DNA of 64,000 bases from Ferruginibacter sp. (lineage in GTDB: Bacteria > Bacteroidota > Bacteroidia > Chitinophagales > Chitinophagaceae), in the NCBI GenBank assembly GCA_030831945.1, contig JAURKC010000004.1, positions 1 to 64,000 on the forward strand, read 5' to 3'. Positions 52,389-61,973 of this stretch are shown here, piece after piece. The notes under the pieces are model-generated. The model was not told where the DNA came from. It searched no databases and was given only the letters and a program-made list of their open reading frames with translations. A program made the position numbers and the translations under genes. Each line of letters starts with the position of its first letter. The stretch's first letter is position 1.

Positions 52389-52554
52389 GTGAATGGTGAA
52401 TGGTCAATGGTGAATGGGTAAAGCTTCTAAACTTGTTTTTTTAAATTTCGATTAAAAAGTGATTGAATAAAACTTATTACATATTATTCTATAAAAATAT
52501 TGAACGCTATCATTTTAAATATTGAACATTCACCATTGACCATTCACCATTCAC
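52389..52554. repeat. Inverted pair of four-unit heptamer arrays between leuD and the LeuA-family gene
   Basis: The left arm (52389-52416) is four tandem heptamers, GTGAATG-GTGAATG-GTCAATG-GTGAATG. The right arm (52527-52554) is its exact reverse complement over 28 bases. The 110 bases between them are AT-rich and non-coding. The transcript could fold a 28-base-pair stem around the spacer, and the element could also be a small non-autonomous mobile repeat. Confidence 0.9.
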
Positions 52555-52602
52555 GACATTCTATTTTAATCAACTTATAAAATCAGCAATCGCTGCAAGC
52601 AA

Positions 52603-54126
52603 TTGAAAAAGACTACTCGACATATTGAAATTATGGATACCACCCTTCGTGATGGTGAACAGACTAGTGGGGTATCTTTTTCAGCTTCTGAAAAATTAAC
52701 TATCGCTCAATTATTATTAACTGAAGTTAAAGTAGATAGAATTGAAATTGCATCAGCCAGAGTATCAGAAGGTGAATTTAATGCTGTAAAAAAAATTACT
52801 GATTGGGCTCGTGCTAATGGCTTTATCAATCAAGTAGAGGTGTTAACATTTGTAGATGGCGCAACTTCTGTAAATTGGATGTTGGAGGCGGGAGCTGAAG
52901 TGATGAACTTATTGACCAAAGGTTCTCTCAATCATCTTACTCATCAGTTAAAAAAAACACCGGAAGAACATTTTGGAGAAATTGCTAACCTGATTCAATT
53001 AGCTACTCAAAAAGGTTTACAGTGTAATGTTTATTTGGAAGACTGGAGTAATGGCATGCGTAATTCAAAAGAATACGTATTGCAGTATCTGGATTTCATC
53101 AAAGATCAACCGATCAAGAGAGTTTTATTGCCCGATACCTTGGGTGTATTAATTCCTTCTGAAACTTTTGACTATGTGTCGGAATTAGTTAAACGTTATC
53201 CAACTTTACATTTTGATTTTCATGCACATAATGATTACGATTTAAGTATTGCTAATGTGATGGAAGCGGTGAAAGCAGGAGCGCATGGAATTCATCTTAC
53301 TGTTAATGGAATGGGGGAGCGGGCTGGTAATGCACCACTAGCCAGCGCAATTGCTGTTTTAAATGATTTCGTTCCTGAAGTAAAAACGAATGTGGTAGAA
53401 AAATCTTTATACACGGCTAGTAAATTAGTAGAGGCTTTTTCAGGATTTAGAATTTCTGCTAATAAACCTATTGTAGGAGAGAATGTATTTACTCAAACAG
53501 CGGGTATACATGCAGACGGAGATAAAAAGAACAACCTTTATTATAATGATTTAATGCCTGAACGATTTGGTCGTCAGCGTAAATATGCGTTGGGTAAAAC
53601 GAGTGGTAAAGCCAATATCGATAATAATTTACAGCAATTAGGTATTCAGTTATCAGATGCTGATTTAAAGAAAGTTACTCAAAGAGTAATTGAATTGGGT
53701 GACAGAAAAGAAATGGTTACACAGGCTGACTTACCTTATATTATTTCTGATATCTTAGACAGTGATAGCTTAGAACAAAAGGTTCAGATCAATAATTATG
53801 TATTGACTCATTCCAAAGATTTAAAACCTTCGGTTACCTTACATATTAGTATCAACGGTGAGTTTTTTGAAGAGCATGCGCAAGGCGATGGACAATATGA
53901 TGCCTTTGTAAATGCATTAAAGAAAATTTATAAACTAAAGAAAATTGAATTGCCCTTATTGGTTGATTATACCGTTCGTATACCTCCAGGTGGTAAATCA
54001 GATGCTTTGTGCGAAACAATTATTTCTTGGCTGCATAATGGAAAAGAGTTTAAAACAAGAGGCTTGGATAGTGACCAGACCGTAGCTGCAATAAAGGCAA
54101 CTGAAAAAATGTTAAATACTATTTGA
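52603..54126 (+). CDS. 2-isopropylmalate or citramalate synthase (LeuA/CimA family)
   Basis: A 507-residue acyl-CoA aldol synthase. The HMG-CoA-lyase-like barrel has the metal/arginine motif MDTTLRDGEQTSG, FDFHAHNDYDLSIAN with the HxH metal site, and LTVNGMGERAGNAPL. After the KTSGK-containing linker a LeuA-type regulatory domain (about 395-507) binds the feedback amino acid. The start is TTG at 52603. Position between leuCD and leuB fits 2-isopropylmalate synthase, but Bacteroidota citramalate synthases (first step to isoleucine through the same LeuBCD) are very similar and equally possible. Confidence 0.87.
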   Translation: MKKTTRHIEIMDTTLRDGEQTSGVSFSASEKLTIAQLLLTEVKVDRIEIASARVSEGEFNAVKKITDWARANGFINQVEVLTFVDGATSVNWMLEAGAEVMNLLTKGSLNHLTHQLKKTPEEHFGEIANLIQLATQKGLQCNVYLEDWSNGMRNSKEYVLQYLDFIKDQPIKRVLLPDTLGVLIPSETFDYVSELVKRYPTLHFDFHAHNDYDLSIANVMEAVKAGAHGIHLTVNGMGERAGNAPLASAIAVLNDFVPEVKTNVVEKSLYTASKLVEAFSGFRISANKPIVGENVFTQTAGIHADGDKKNNLYYNDLMPERFGRQRKYALGKTSGKANIDNNLQQLGIQLSDADLKKVTQRVIELGDRKEMVTQADLPYIISDILDSDSLEQKVQINNYVLTHSKDLKPSVTLHISINGEFFEEHAQGDGQYDAFVNALKKIYKLKKIELPLLVDYTVRIPPGGKSDALCETIISWLHNGKEFKTRGLDSDQTVAAIKATEKMLNTI

Positions 54127-54155
54127 TAATTCATCATACAATCCCACAAATTAAA

Positions 54156-55229
54156 ATGGCAAGAAAAAATATACTCATCGTTCCAGGAGATGGAATAGGT
54201 CAGGAAGTAACGGCGGTAGGAAAAAAAGTACTGGATAAAATAGCGACTAAGTTTGGTCACGAATTTACTTACGATGAAGCGTTAATAGGTCATGTGGCTA
54301 TCGAAGCTACTGGTAATCCATTGCCTGAAGAGTCTTTAGTAAAAATGAAAAATTCGGATGCGGTACTTTTTGGTGCTGTAGGTCATCCGAAATATGACAA
54401 TGATCCTTCTGCTAAAGTTCGACCTGAGCAAGGATTGTTAAAGATGAGAAAAGAATTAGGATTGTATGCTAATCTTCGTCCTATTAAATTATTCGATGAA
54501 TTATTGTCTGCTTCTAGTATTAAACCTGAAATTTTAAAAGGTGCAGATATACTTTTTTTTAGAGAACTTACTGGAGATATTTATTTTGGTGAAAAAGGAA
54601 GAAAAAATAATGGTGATACGGCTTATGATATAGCTGAGTATAGTCGTTATGAGGTTCAAAGAATAGGAAGGAAAGCTTTTGAAGCTGCTAGGACAAGAAG
54701 AAAAAAATTATGTTCTGTAGATAAGGCAAATGTGTTAGAAACAAGTCGCTTATGGAGAGAAGAGATTCAGAAATTAGTTACTGAATATCCAGATGTTGAA
54801 GTAGAACATCAGTTTGTAGATTCTACTGCTATGCTTTTGATAAAAGATCCTTGTCGTTTTGATGTAGTAGTGACGGCTAATTTATTCGGAGATATTTTAA
54901 CTGATGAGGCTTCACAAATTGCTGGTTCAATGGGTATGCTCGCTTCTGCTTCTATTGGAGATGGTACGGGTGTATATGAACCTATTCATGGTTCAGCTCA
55001 TGATATTACTGGTAAGGGAGTTGCTAATCCTTTAGCTTCTATATTGTCGGTTGCTTTATTATTGGATATCTCTTTTGGAATGAAGGCTGAGTCAGAATTA
55101 GTTATTAGTGCAGTTGATAAAGTATTGAAAGAGGGGTATCGTACACGTGATATTGCTGATGCGACTACAGCTTCTGATAAAATATTAGGAACCGAAGCAA
55201 TGGGAAGGGAAGTATTGAAGTTTCTATAA
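54156..55229 (+). CDS. leuB: 3-isopropylmalate dehydrogenase
   Basis: Oxidises and decarboxylates 3-isopropylmalate with NAD. From the ATG at 54156 (MARKNILIVPGDGIGQEV) it has 357 residues. Motifs are the substrate-binding LRPEQ-region (KVRPEQGLLKMRKELGLYANLRPIK), FRELTGDIYFG, and the signature VVTANLFGDILTDEASQIAGSMGMLASASIG with the metal-binding aspartates, followed by EPIHGSAHDITGKGVANP. The longer frame from 54123 adds a poor N-terminus. It closes the leu operon and is followed by a terminator. Confidence 0.97.
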   Translation: MARKNILIVPGDGIGQEVTAVGKKVLDKIATKFGHEFTYDEALIGHVAIEATGNPLPEESLVKMKNSDAVLFGAVGHPKYDNDPSAKVRPEQGLLKMRKELGLYANLRPIKLFDELLSASSIKPEILKGADILFFRELTGDIYFGEKGRKNNGDTAYDIAEYSRYEVQRIGRKAFEAARTRRKKLCSVDKANVLETSRLWREEIQKLVTEYPDVEVEHQFVDSTAMLLIKDPCRFDVVVTANLFGDILTDEASQIAGSMGMLASASIGDGTGVYEPIHGSAHDITGKGVANPLASILSVALLLDISFGMKAESELVISAVDKVLKEGYRTRDIADATTASDKILGTEAMGREVLKFL

Positions 55230-55241
55230 TTCATTTTTTTA

Positions 55242-55289
55242 AAAGAGGCTTATCAATAGAGAATTACTATTGATAAGCCTCTTTTTTTT
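55242..55289 (+). terminator. Terminator after the leu operon
   Basis: A long stem, AAAGAGGCTTATCAATAG (from 55242) with CTATTGATAAGCCTCTTT (from 55267), encloses a short loop and is followed by a T run. It is one of the strongest terminators in the window. Confidence 0.95.
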
Positions 55290-55375
55290 ATCCAAAAAAC
55301 GTTGAATAAATAAAAAATAGTTTATTATTGTTAAGCTATTAACGATTTAAAAAATTTATACATTTAAACTTGCAT

Positions 55376-57007
55376 ATGAATAAACTACAGATTGCCGATT
55401 ATATTGTTTTCTTTATTTACTTTATTGCTGTTTCTTCTTACGGATATTATATTTATCACAAAAAGAAATCTGCTACGGCTAGTTCGAAAGACTTTTTTCT
55501 TGCAGAAGGTTCACTTACCTGGTGGGCGATTGGCGCTTCTTTGATTGCTTCCAATATTTCAGCTGAACATTTTATAGGTATGTCTGGCTCTGGTTTTGCA
55601 TTAGGTCTTGCCATTTCAACTTATGAATGGATGGCAGCTGCTACCCTTATTATTGTAGCCATCTTTATAATTCCTATCTATCTTAAAAATAATATTTTTA
55701 CAATGCCTCAGTTTTTGTCTAGACGGTACAACGATAAAGTGAGTACCATCATGGCAGTTTTTTGGTTGCTGGTTTATGTATTCGTTAATCTTACTTCCAT
55801 TATTTATTTAGGTGCTTTAGCTATTTCTTCAATTTCTCCGATTAGTTTTGAGTGGTGTATAGTTGGCTTAGTAATTTTTTCTATGGTGGTTACCTTGGGT
55901 GGAATGAAAGTAATAGGATATACCGATGTGATTCAAGTAATAGTTTTAATAATTGGCGGATTAGTAACTACCTATTTAGCGCTCTCTTTATTATCTGAGC
56001 AATATGGTTTTGGCAAAGATATTTTTAAGGGCCTGTCTATTTTACGCTCAGAAGCGCCAGGTCATTTTCATATGATTTTTGATTCTTCTAATAAATATTA
56101 TAAAGAGCTACCTGGTTTATCTGTTTTATTTGGAGGAATGCTAATTAATAACCTTGCCTATTGGGGATGTAATCAATATATAGTACAACGTGCACTGGGA
56201 GCTGATTTAAAGACTGCACGTAAAGGAATATTGTTTGCTGCTTTTTTAAAGTTGTTAGTTCCTGTCATTGCTGTATTGCCAGGTATCGTTATGTATGTTC
56301 TTCATAGTAAAGGATTGTTTCAACAAGAAATGTCTGATGGAGCTGGAATTATTAAACCAGACCACGCTTATCCAACTTTAATGAATTTATTACCTGCTGG
56401 TTTAAAAGGTATAGCTTTTGCTGCGCTAACTGCTGCTATTGTCGCCTCATTGGCTGGTAAAGCAAATAGTATCTCTACTATTTTTTCATTAGATATTTAT
56501 AAGAAGTTTTTTAACAAAGAGGCAACTGAACGTAAAATGGTTTTGGTCGGAAGATGGGCGGTTATTATTTCAATGGTAATTGCGGGTATCGTCACTCCCG
56601 CTTTAAAGTCCCTTGATCAAGCGTATCAGTTTATTCAAGAATATGTAGGTTTTATATCTCCAGGTGTATTAGCGATATTTTTGTTAGGATTTTTCTGGAA
56701 AAAAACTACTGCTAATGCTGCTATGGCTGGTGCTTTATTAACGATACCTATTTCAACTGTATTGAAATTTTTACCAGTTTGGTCTAATGGCGCTTTTCCT
56801 GATTATCCTTTTTTAGATAGAATGACCATTGATTTTGTTGCCATCGTTTTAATTATGATATCAATGAGTCTTCTGATGCCTAAAAAAGAAAACGATACTC
56901 ATGCAATTGAGATTGATACCTCGATGTTTAAAATAACTTCAGGTTTTGCAATTGGATCCATTATTATTGTTGGCATTCTTTCTGCATTATACACTGTTTT
57001 CTGGTAG
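55376..57007 (+). CDS. Sodium/solute symporter (SSS, SGLT-like)
   Basis: A 543-residue inner-membrane protein with about 14 helices, typical for the SSS family. The first helix is followed by KDFFLAEGSLTWWAIGASLIASNISAEHFIGMSGSGFA, the classical SGLT N-terminal motif, and GLKGIAFAALTAAIVASLAGKANSISTIFSLD includes residues of the Na2 site. The size and the WGCNQYIVQRALGA loop resemble sugar-transporting members. I chose the ATG at 55376; a TTG two codons upstream is possible. It probably imports a sugar, fitting the carbohydrate genes around it, but the substrate is not determined. Confidence 0.92.
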   Translation: MNKLQIADYIVFFIYFIAVSSYGYYIYHKKKSATASSKDFFLAEGSLTWWAIGASLIASNISAEHFIGMSGSGFALGLAISTYEWMAAATLIIVAIFIIPIYLKNNIFTMPQFLSRRYNDKVSTIMAVFWLLVYVFVNLTSIIYLGALAISSISPISFEWCIVGLVIFSMVVTLGGMKVIGYTDVIQVIVLIIGGLVTTYLALSLLSEQYGFGKDIFKGLSILRSEAPGHFHMIFDSSNKYYKELPGLSVLFGGMLINNLAYWGCNQYIVQRALGADLKTARKGILFAAFLKLLVPVIAVLPGIVMYVLHSKGLFQQEMSDGAGIIKPDHAYPTLMNLLPAGLKGIAFAALTAAIVASLAGKANSISTIFSLDIYKKFFNKEATERKMVLVGRWAVIISMVIAGIVTPALKSLDQAYQFIQEYVGFISPGVLAIFLLGFFWKKTTANAAMAGALLTIPISTVLKFLPVWSNGAFPDYPFLDRMTIDFVAIVLIMISMSLLMPKKENDTHAIEIDTSMFKITSGFAIGSIIIVGILSALYTVFW

Positions 57008-57188
57008 TTGATGATTTTAAAACAAGTTAATTTTTTGCATTGGTTCGCTTGATTGTTAATTTATCTTTTCAGTTTTAAACTGATGATTTTACTATAGGTT
57101 TATTGAAATTTGTTATTAAAATAGGATATTTGTTGTTTGTAATCATATAATTATATTTTCTGCCTGTTGTGTACCTAAGCTTTAGATA

Positions 57189-57830
57189 ATGAAAAATCAA
57201 ATTAAGTTCAAGACTATTTTAATGATTACTTTTCTGTTAGGTTTAGTGATGGAGAGTAAAAGCCAAGTAACAGTCAAAATAGGTACTCAAAAATGGACAA
57301 CTAAAAATTTAGAAGTAACTAAGTATCGAAATGGTGATGAAATTCCATATGTTGAAGATGCTACTGAATGGGCTAAATTGACCACTGGAGCTTGGTGTTA
57401 TTATCAGAATAAAACTTCTAATGGAACCATCTATGGTAAATTATATAATTTGTTTGCTGTAATGGATAAAAGAGGTTTAGCGCCACAAGGATTTCATATT
57501 CCAACTGATGCTGAGTGGACTATTCTAAGCGATTTTTTAGGTGGTACAGATATAGCAGGGGGCAAATTAAAAGAAAAGGGAATAGTCCATTGGAAATCAC
57601 CCAATACCGGAGCTACTAATAGCAGCGGTTTTACTGCAGTTCCCGGAGGTTACCGTTATAGTGGGGGTAATTTTGGTTTTTTAGGTAATTACGCTATGTT
57701 TTGGAGTTCATCAGAGGGAGGAAGTAAAATACTTGGTTGGAACCGTTTTTTATATTCCAATGATACGGTTATTGGAAGGTTTGATGATTTTGAGCGGAGC
57801 GGAATGTCCGTACGTTGCGTTGCTGATTAA
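57189..57830 (+). CDS. Secreted FISUMP-domain protein, copy 1
   Basis: A 213-residue protein with a signal peptide (MITFLLGLVMESKSQ) and one FISUMP domain (Fibrobacter succinogenes major paralogous domain). Landmarks are VKIGTQKWTTKNLEVTKYRNG, GAWCYYQNK, GKLYNLFAV, RGLAPQGFHIPTDAEWTIL, GATNSSGFTAVPGGYR and the terminal GMSVRCVAD. The domain has an FGE-sulfatase/C-type-lectin-like fold and is surface-exposed. The function is unknown. A paralogue lies convergently downstream. Confidence 0.92.
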   Translation: MKNQIKFKTILMITFLLGLVMESKSQVTVKIGTQKWTTKNLEVTKYRNGDEIPYVEDATEWAKLTTGAWCYYQNKTSNGTIYGKLYNLFAVMDKRGLAPQGFHIPTDAEWTILSDFLGGTDIAGGKLKEKGIVHWKSPNTGATNSSGFTAVPGGYRYSGGNFGFLGNYAMFWSSSEGGSKILGWNRFLYSNDTVIGRFDDFERSGMSVRCVAD

Positions 57831-58017
57831 AGAATATTCTACTTTTATTTATCTATTTATTTTTCTTCAATAACTGAAGAACTGGAAAAAAGTTAATTGA
57901 TTTTATTATCTATTACTAATACAATTCATTTTTATCAATTGAGTTTTACTAAAAGTAAATTGGCAAAAATAACTATTAACCTTTTTGAGAAAAATTTTGA
58001 AAGAGTTTATTACATGT

Positions 58018-58659
58018 TTAGTCAGCTATACAGCGAATAGACATTCCATAGCTTTTGAAGCCAAAGTCTCGTCCTACCAATCCATAAAGAGTATCTGGAT
58101 AACGATTCCAAGCAAAGTAGGTAAACCCCTCGGTAGAACTCCACCAGAAGCCATTGACTCGCAAACTAGAAAAAGCACCATTGTCATCGCGGTATCCTCC
58201 AGGAAGACCAGTAAAACCGCTGCTGTTAGTAGCACCAGTATTTGGGCTAGGCCAATGAGCAGTTCCAGCTTCTTTCATTTTAACACCCGCTTCTTCTTTA
58301 CCACCTAGATAATCTGTGAGGGTAGTCCATTCTTTATCAGATGGAATATGAAATCCTTGTGGCGCTAAACCACGAGGGTCTAAAACAGCATATAAATTAT
58401 ATAATTTACCATAAGTCGCGCCATTTGAATCTACGTTTTCATAATAGCACCAGGCTCCAGAAGTTAATTTTGCCCAAGTATAGGCATCTTGAACATGAGG
58501 AATGTCATCACCATTTCGATACTTACTTACATCTAAATTTTGAGTAGTCCAAGTTTGGTTACCAATTTTTACGGTGCTTTGAGCAGTAGACTCAATGAAT
58601 GAAGTACATATTAAAATCAAGCCTAACAAAAACTGGATGTAAATGGTTCGTTTTTTCAT
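58018..58659 (-). CDS. Secreted FISUMP-domain protein, copy 2
   Basis: From the ATG at 58659 this is 213 residues with a signal peptide (KKRTIYIQFLLGLILICTSFIE) and the same domain as the facing gene (VKIGNQTWTTQNLDVSKYRNGDD, GAWCYYENV, LAPQGFHIPSDKEWTTLTD, GATNSSGFTGLPGGYR, ending GMSIRCIAD). A longer frame from 58707 would bury the signal peptide. The two copies agree over nearly the full length but differ in the loop around residues 160-200, so they are diverged paralogues in opposite orientation with a 187-base gap. Confidence 0.92.
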   Translation of the reverse strand: MKKRTIYIQFLLGLILICTSFIESTAQSTVKIGNQTWTTQNLDVSKYRNGDDIPHVQDAYTWAKLTSGAWCYYENVDSNGATYGKLYNLYAVLDPRGLAPQGFHIPSDKEWTTLTDYLGGKEEAGVKMKEAGTAHWPSPNTGATNSSGFTGLPGGYRDDNGAFSSLRVNGFWWSSTEGFTYFAWNRYPDTLYGLVGRDFGFKSYGMSIRCIAD

Positions 58660-58707
58660 TATGGTCCAACAATTTATAAAAGAGTCAAAATTGAAGTAAC
58701 TCTTCAT

Positions 58708-59022
58708 TCTTAAAAATATTGATTTTTAATGATATTCCCTAAGTTTATATTTTATTAAAAAAGTCATTGCCTATTTTTAAAGTGGTAACTAACCCACTTT
58801 ATTTTCAATTTTAATGATTTAAATTACTAAATTTTCAATTATTCAAATACTTTTTTGTTTAGAAACATTAACATTTTTCTTTCGTATTATTTAAATATTG
58901 AATATTTAAAAGTTTCCAAGCAAATAAAGTAATAAATAATTAATCAATAGCTTAACTATTGTAGCTTCGTTTATTAAGGTGATATATAAGATTATATCTC
59001 TGTTTTAGTTGGATCCCATTTT
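58708..59022. other. Intergenic region with two dyads
   Basis: About 315 AT-rich bases. AAAGTGG (58779-58785) pairs with CCACTTT (58794-58800), and GATATA (58981-58986) pairs with TATATC (58993-58998) about 25 bases before the oxidoreductase ATG. The second dyad is well placed for an operator. No coding frame is recognisable. Confidence 0.45.
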
Positions 59023-61944
59023 ATGCAAAATCATTTAAAACTTCTCGCAAAACAGATAAATGGTGAACTTTTTCATGATTTTAGTTCATTGCATCAAACC
59101 CAATTATTGGCTTATTCTACCGATGCTTCTGTTTATCAAGAAAAGCCTTTGGCAGTGGCGATTCCAAAAGATACAGATGATATTAAGCTTTTAATAGCTT
59201 TTGCTAATATCCATACAATAACATTAATTCCAAGAGCTGCTGGTACTTCATTGGCTGGTCAAGTAGTTGGAAAAGGTATAGTAGTGGATATTTCCAAGTA
59301 TTTTAATAAAATTATAGAAATCAATGAAAAAGAAAAATGGGTCGTGGTTCAGCCCGGAGTTATTAGAGATGACTTAAATCATTATTTACGTCCTTATGGT
59401 TTATTTTTTGGTCCTGAAACATCTACTGCCAATAGGGCAATGATAGGAGGAATGGTTGGAAATAATTCTTGTGGTTTGCATAGTATCGTTTGGGGATCTG
59501 TTCGAGAAAATTTGTTAGCAGTAAATGCGCTTTTGAGCGATGGATCTGAAGTAACATTTAAAAATGAATCCATTCAAACAAATAACGCTAATGGACTAAA
59601 GAAAGATATTTATGATGGCCTTTATCATTTACTTTCCGATCAAAAAAATCAAGAACTCATAAGGCAAAACTTTCCAAAAGCTTCCGTTGTAAGAAGAAAC
59701 TCTGGTTATGCATTAGATAGTATTTTAGCTATGGAGCCATTTACTACAGATGGATCTTCCTTTAACCTATGTCAGCTTTTGGCTGGTTCAGAAGGTACCC
59801 TTGCTTTTACGACATCAATCAAACTGCAACTGATTGATCTTCCTCCTACGGAAATTGCATTGGTCTGTGTGCATTGTAACTCTATTGATGAAGCGCTAAG
59901 AGCTAATAGGGTAGCGCTATCACATAAGCCAATGGCAGCTGAATTGGTAGATCGTTATATCATGAATTTTACAAAGGAACATCCAGAGTTTAAGAAAAAT
60001 TGCTTTTTTATTGAAGGTGATCCAGCAGCTATTTTGATGGTGGAATTTATGGCTGATCGTTTCGAAAAAGTAAATGATATGGCTAATCGATTGGTTAGTC
60101 ATTTACAAGACGAAGGATTTGGCTATGCATTTCCAGTTTTATTTAATTCCGACACTAAGTTTGCCTGGGATGTTAGAAAGGCTGGACTTGGATTATTAAG
60201 AAATTTAAAAGGAGATTTACAACCTGTCAATTTAATCGAAGATTGTGCAGTAGGGCCAGAAGATTTACCAGAATATATCCAAGAGCTTCAACTTATTTTG
60301 AATAAGTATCAGGTGAATGCATCTTACTATGCTCATGCAGGTGCTGGGGAATTACATGTAGAACCAATGCTTAATTTAAAGACGGAAGAGGGCGTAAAAT
60401 TATTTCGAGCTATTCTAGCTGAAACCGTTCAATTAGTAAAAAAATATAAGGGTTCATTATCTGGCGAACATGGTGATGGTAGATTAAGAGGGGAATATAT
60501 TTCAACTATGGTAGGTAATGAAACCTATACTCTTTTCAAAAAAGTTAAATTTTTATTTGACCCTAAAAATATTTTCAATCAAGGAAAGATTACTGCTACT
60601 CCTACTATGACGGATCAGTTGAGGGTACAATGGGATAAAACGCCCTCTGCTACATCTACTTATTTTGACTTTTCATCTCAAGGGACAATCCTTCGACTTG
60701 CAGAAAAATGTTCTGGTTCGGGCGACTGTAGAAAGACAGAGATTAGTGGTGGTGTGATGTGTCCAAGTTATATGGCAACCCGTAATGAAAAAGATACCAC
60801 TCGAGCAAGGGCTAATATTCTTCGACAATTTTTAAGTGATCCACAGCTGGTAGACCCGTTTAATCAGGAGGAAATAAAGGAGGTAATGGATTTATGTTTG
60901 AGTTGTAAAGGATGTAAAACTGAATGTCCTTCAGGGGTAGATATTACTAAAATGAAGGCTGAATTTTTGCAACATTATCATGATCAAAATGGCGTTCCAT
61001 TCAGATCTAAATTAATTGGTAATTTTTCTAGACAAATGAAATGGGCTTCTAAATTCTCCCTTATTTATAATCTTATTTATGGGAATACTTTTTTGCGAAA
61101 AATTGCTAATAGACTAGTAGGTTTTCATCCTGACAGAAGTATTCCTTTATTGTCTTCCGCTACGCTAATTGCATGGTATAATAAGCAGGTCAATAAGGAG
61201 GCTAATTATAAAAGGAAAGTTTATTTTTTCTGTGATGAGTTTACCAATTATTATGATGTTGAAATTGGAAAAAAAGCTATTCAATTGCTTCAAAAAATGG
61301 GCTATGAAGTATTGATTCCTCAACATGTTGAAAGCGGTAGAAGTTATTTATCTAAAGGATTAGTAAAACAAGCTGCAGAAATCATTAATCAAAATATTGA
61401 TTTATTGTCATCAGTTATTTGTGATGAAATCCCCTTAATTGGTATTGAACCTTCTGCCATCTTAAGTTTCAGAGATGAGTATATTGATTTAGCTACTCCT
61501 TTTAATAAAGAAAAGGCTTTGCAATTGTCTAAACAAAGCTTCACTATTGAAGAATTTATAGCTAATGAATATGAAAAGGGAAATATAACTGAAGCCCTAT
61601 TTATAAAGGATAATAAAACAATTGCTGTACATGGTCATTGTTATCAAAAAGTATTGTCATCACAACATTTTAGCAATACTATGTTAAGTATTCCCAAAAA
61701 TTATCAGGTTAATTTTATTCCCTCTGGATGCTGTGGTATGGCTGGATCATTCGGTTATGAGCGGGAGCATTTTGAAGTTTCCCAGCAAGTAGGTGAGCTA
61801 GTATTATTTCCTTCGGTTCGAAATTTTTCATCTGACACGATTGTAGCTGCAGCTGGAACTTCTTGTAGACATCAGATTAAAGATGGTACCCATCGTATTG
61901 CCCTTCACCCAGTTGAAATATTATGGGATGCGTTGGAAAAATAA
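59023..61944 (+). CDS. FAD-linked oxidase with Fe-S and CCG domains (D-lactate/glycolate dehydrogenase type)
   Basis: A 973-residue fusion of a GlcD-like FAD oxidase and a GlpC/LldE-like iron-sulfur subunit. The FAD domain (about 25-260) has IPRAAGTSLAGQVVGKGIVVDIS and GPETSTANRAMIGGMVGNNSCG. The substrate domain closes with SGEHGDGRLRGEY and DPKNIFNQGKI. Then come two cluster motifs, the diverged CSGSGDCRKTEISGGVMCPSYMATR and CLSCKGCKTECPSGVDITKMK. CCG-type cysteine motifs near the end are HGHCYQKVL and PSGCCGMAGSFGYE. Such enzymes oxidise D-2-hydroxy acids and pass electrons to quinones. The acceptor is inferred from family. Confidence 0.92.
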   Translation: MQNHLKLLAKQINGELFHDFSSLHQTQLLAYSTDASVYQEKPLAVAIPKDTDDIKLLIAFANIHTITLIPRAAGTSLAGQVVGKGIVVDISKYFNKIIEINEKEKWVVVQPGVIRDDLNHYLRPYGLFFGPETSTANRAMIGGMVGNNSCGLHSIVWGSVRENLLAVNALLSDGSEVTFKNESIQTNNANGLKKDIYDGLYHLLSDQKNQELIRQNFPKASVVRRNSGYALDSILAMEPFTTDGSSFNLCQLLAGSEGTLAFTTSIKLQLIDLPPTEIALVCVHCNSIDEALRANRVALSHKPMAAELVDRYIMNFTKEHPEFKKNCFFIEGDPAAILMVEFMADRFEKVNDMANRLVSHLQDEGFGYAFPVLFNSDTKFAWDVRKAGLGLLRNLKGDLQPVNLIEDCAVGPEDLPEYIQELQLILNKYQVNASYYAHAGAGELHVEPMLNLKTEEGVKLFRAILAETVQLVKKYKGSLSGEHGDGRLRGEYISTMVGNETYTLFKKVKFLFDPKNIFNQGKITATPTMTDQLRVQWDKTPSATSTYFDFSSQGTILRLAEKCSGSGDCRKTEISGGVMCPSYMATRNEKDTTRARANILRQFLSDPQLVDPFNQEEIKEVMDLCLSCKGCKTECPSGVDITKMKAEFLQHYHDQNGVPFRSKLIGNFSRQMKWASKFSLIYNLIYGNTFLRKIANRLVGFHPDRSIPLLSSATLIAWYNKQVNKEANYKRKVYFFCDEFTNYYDVEIGKKAIQLLQKMGYEVLIPQHVESGRSYLSKGLVKQAAEIINQNIDLLSSVICDEIPLIGIEPSAILSFRDEYIDLATPFNKEKALQLSKQSFTIEEFIANEYEKGNITEALFIKDNKTIAVHGHCYQKVLSSQHFSNTMLSIPKNYQVNFIPSGCCGMAGSFGYEREHFEVSQQVGELVLFPSVRNFSSDTIVAAAGTSCRHQIKDGTHRIALHPVEILWDALEK

Positions 61945-61973
61945 TTGGTTGAAAAGTAAATTTATTTAATTGT

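Noticed and set aside
52389..52554. Heptamer arrays considered as a CRISPR-like or VNTR locus
   Set aside because: Units are 7 bases without spacers and occur as one inverted pair, so this is not CRISPR. It is reported as a repeat element.
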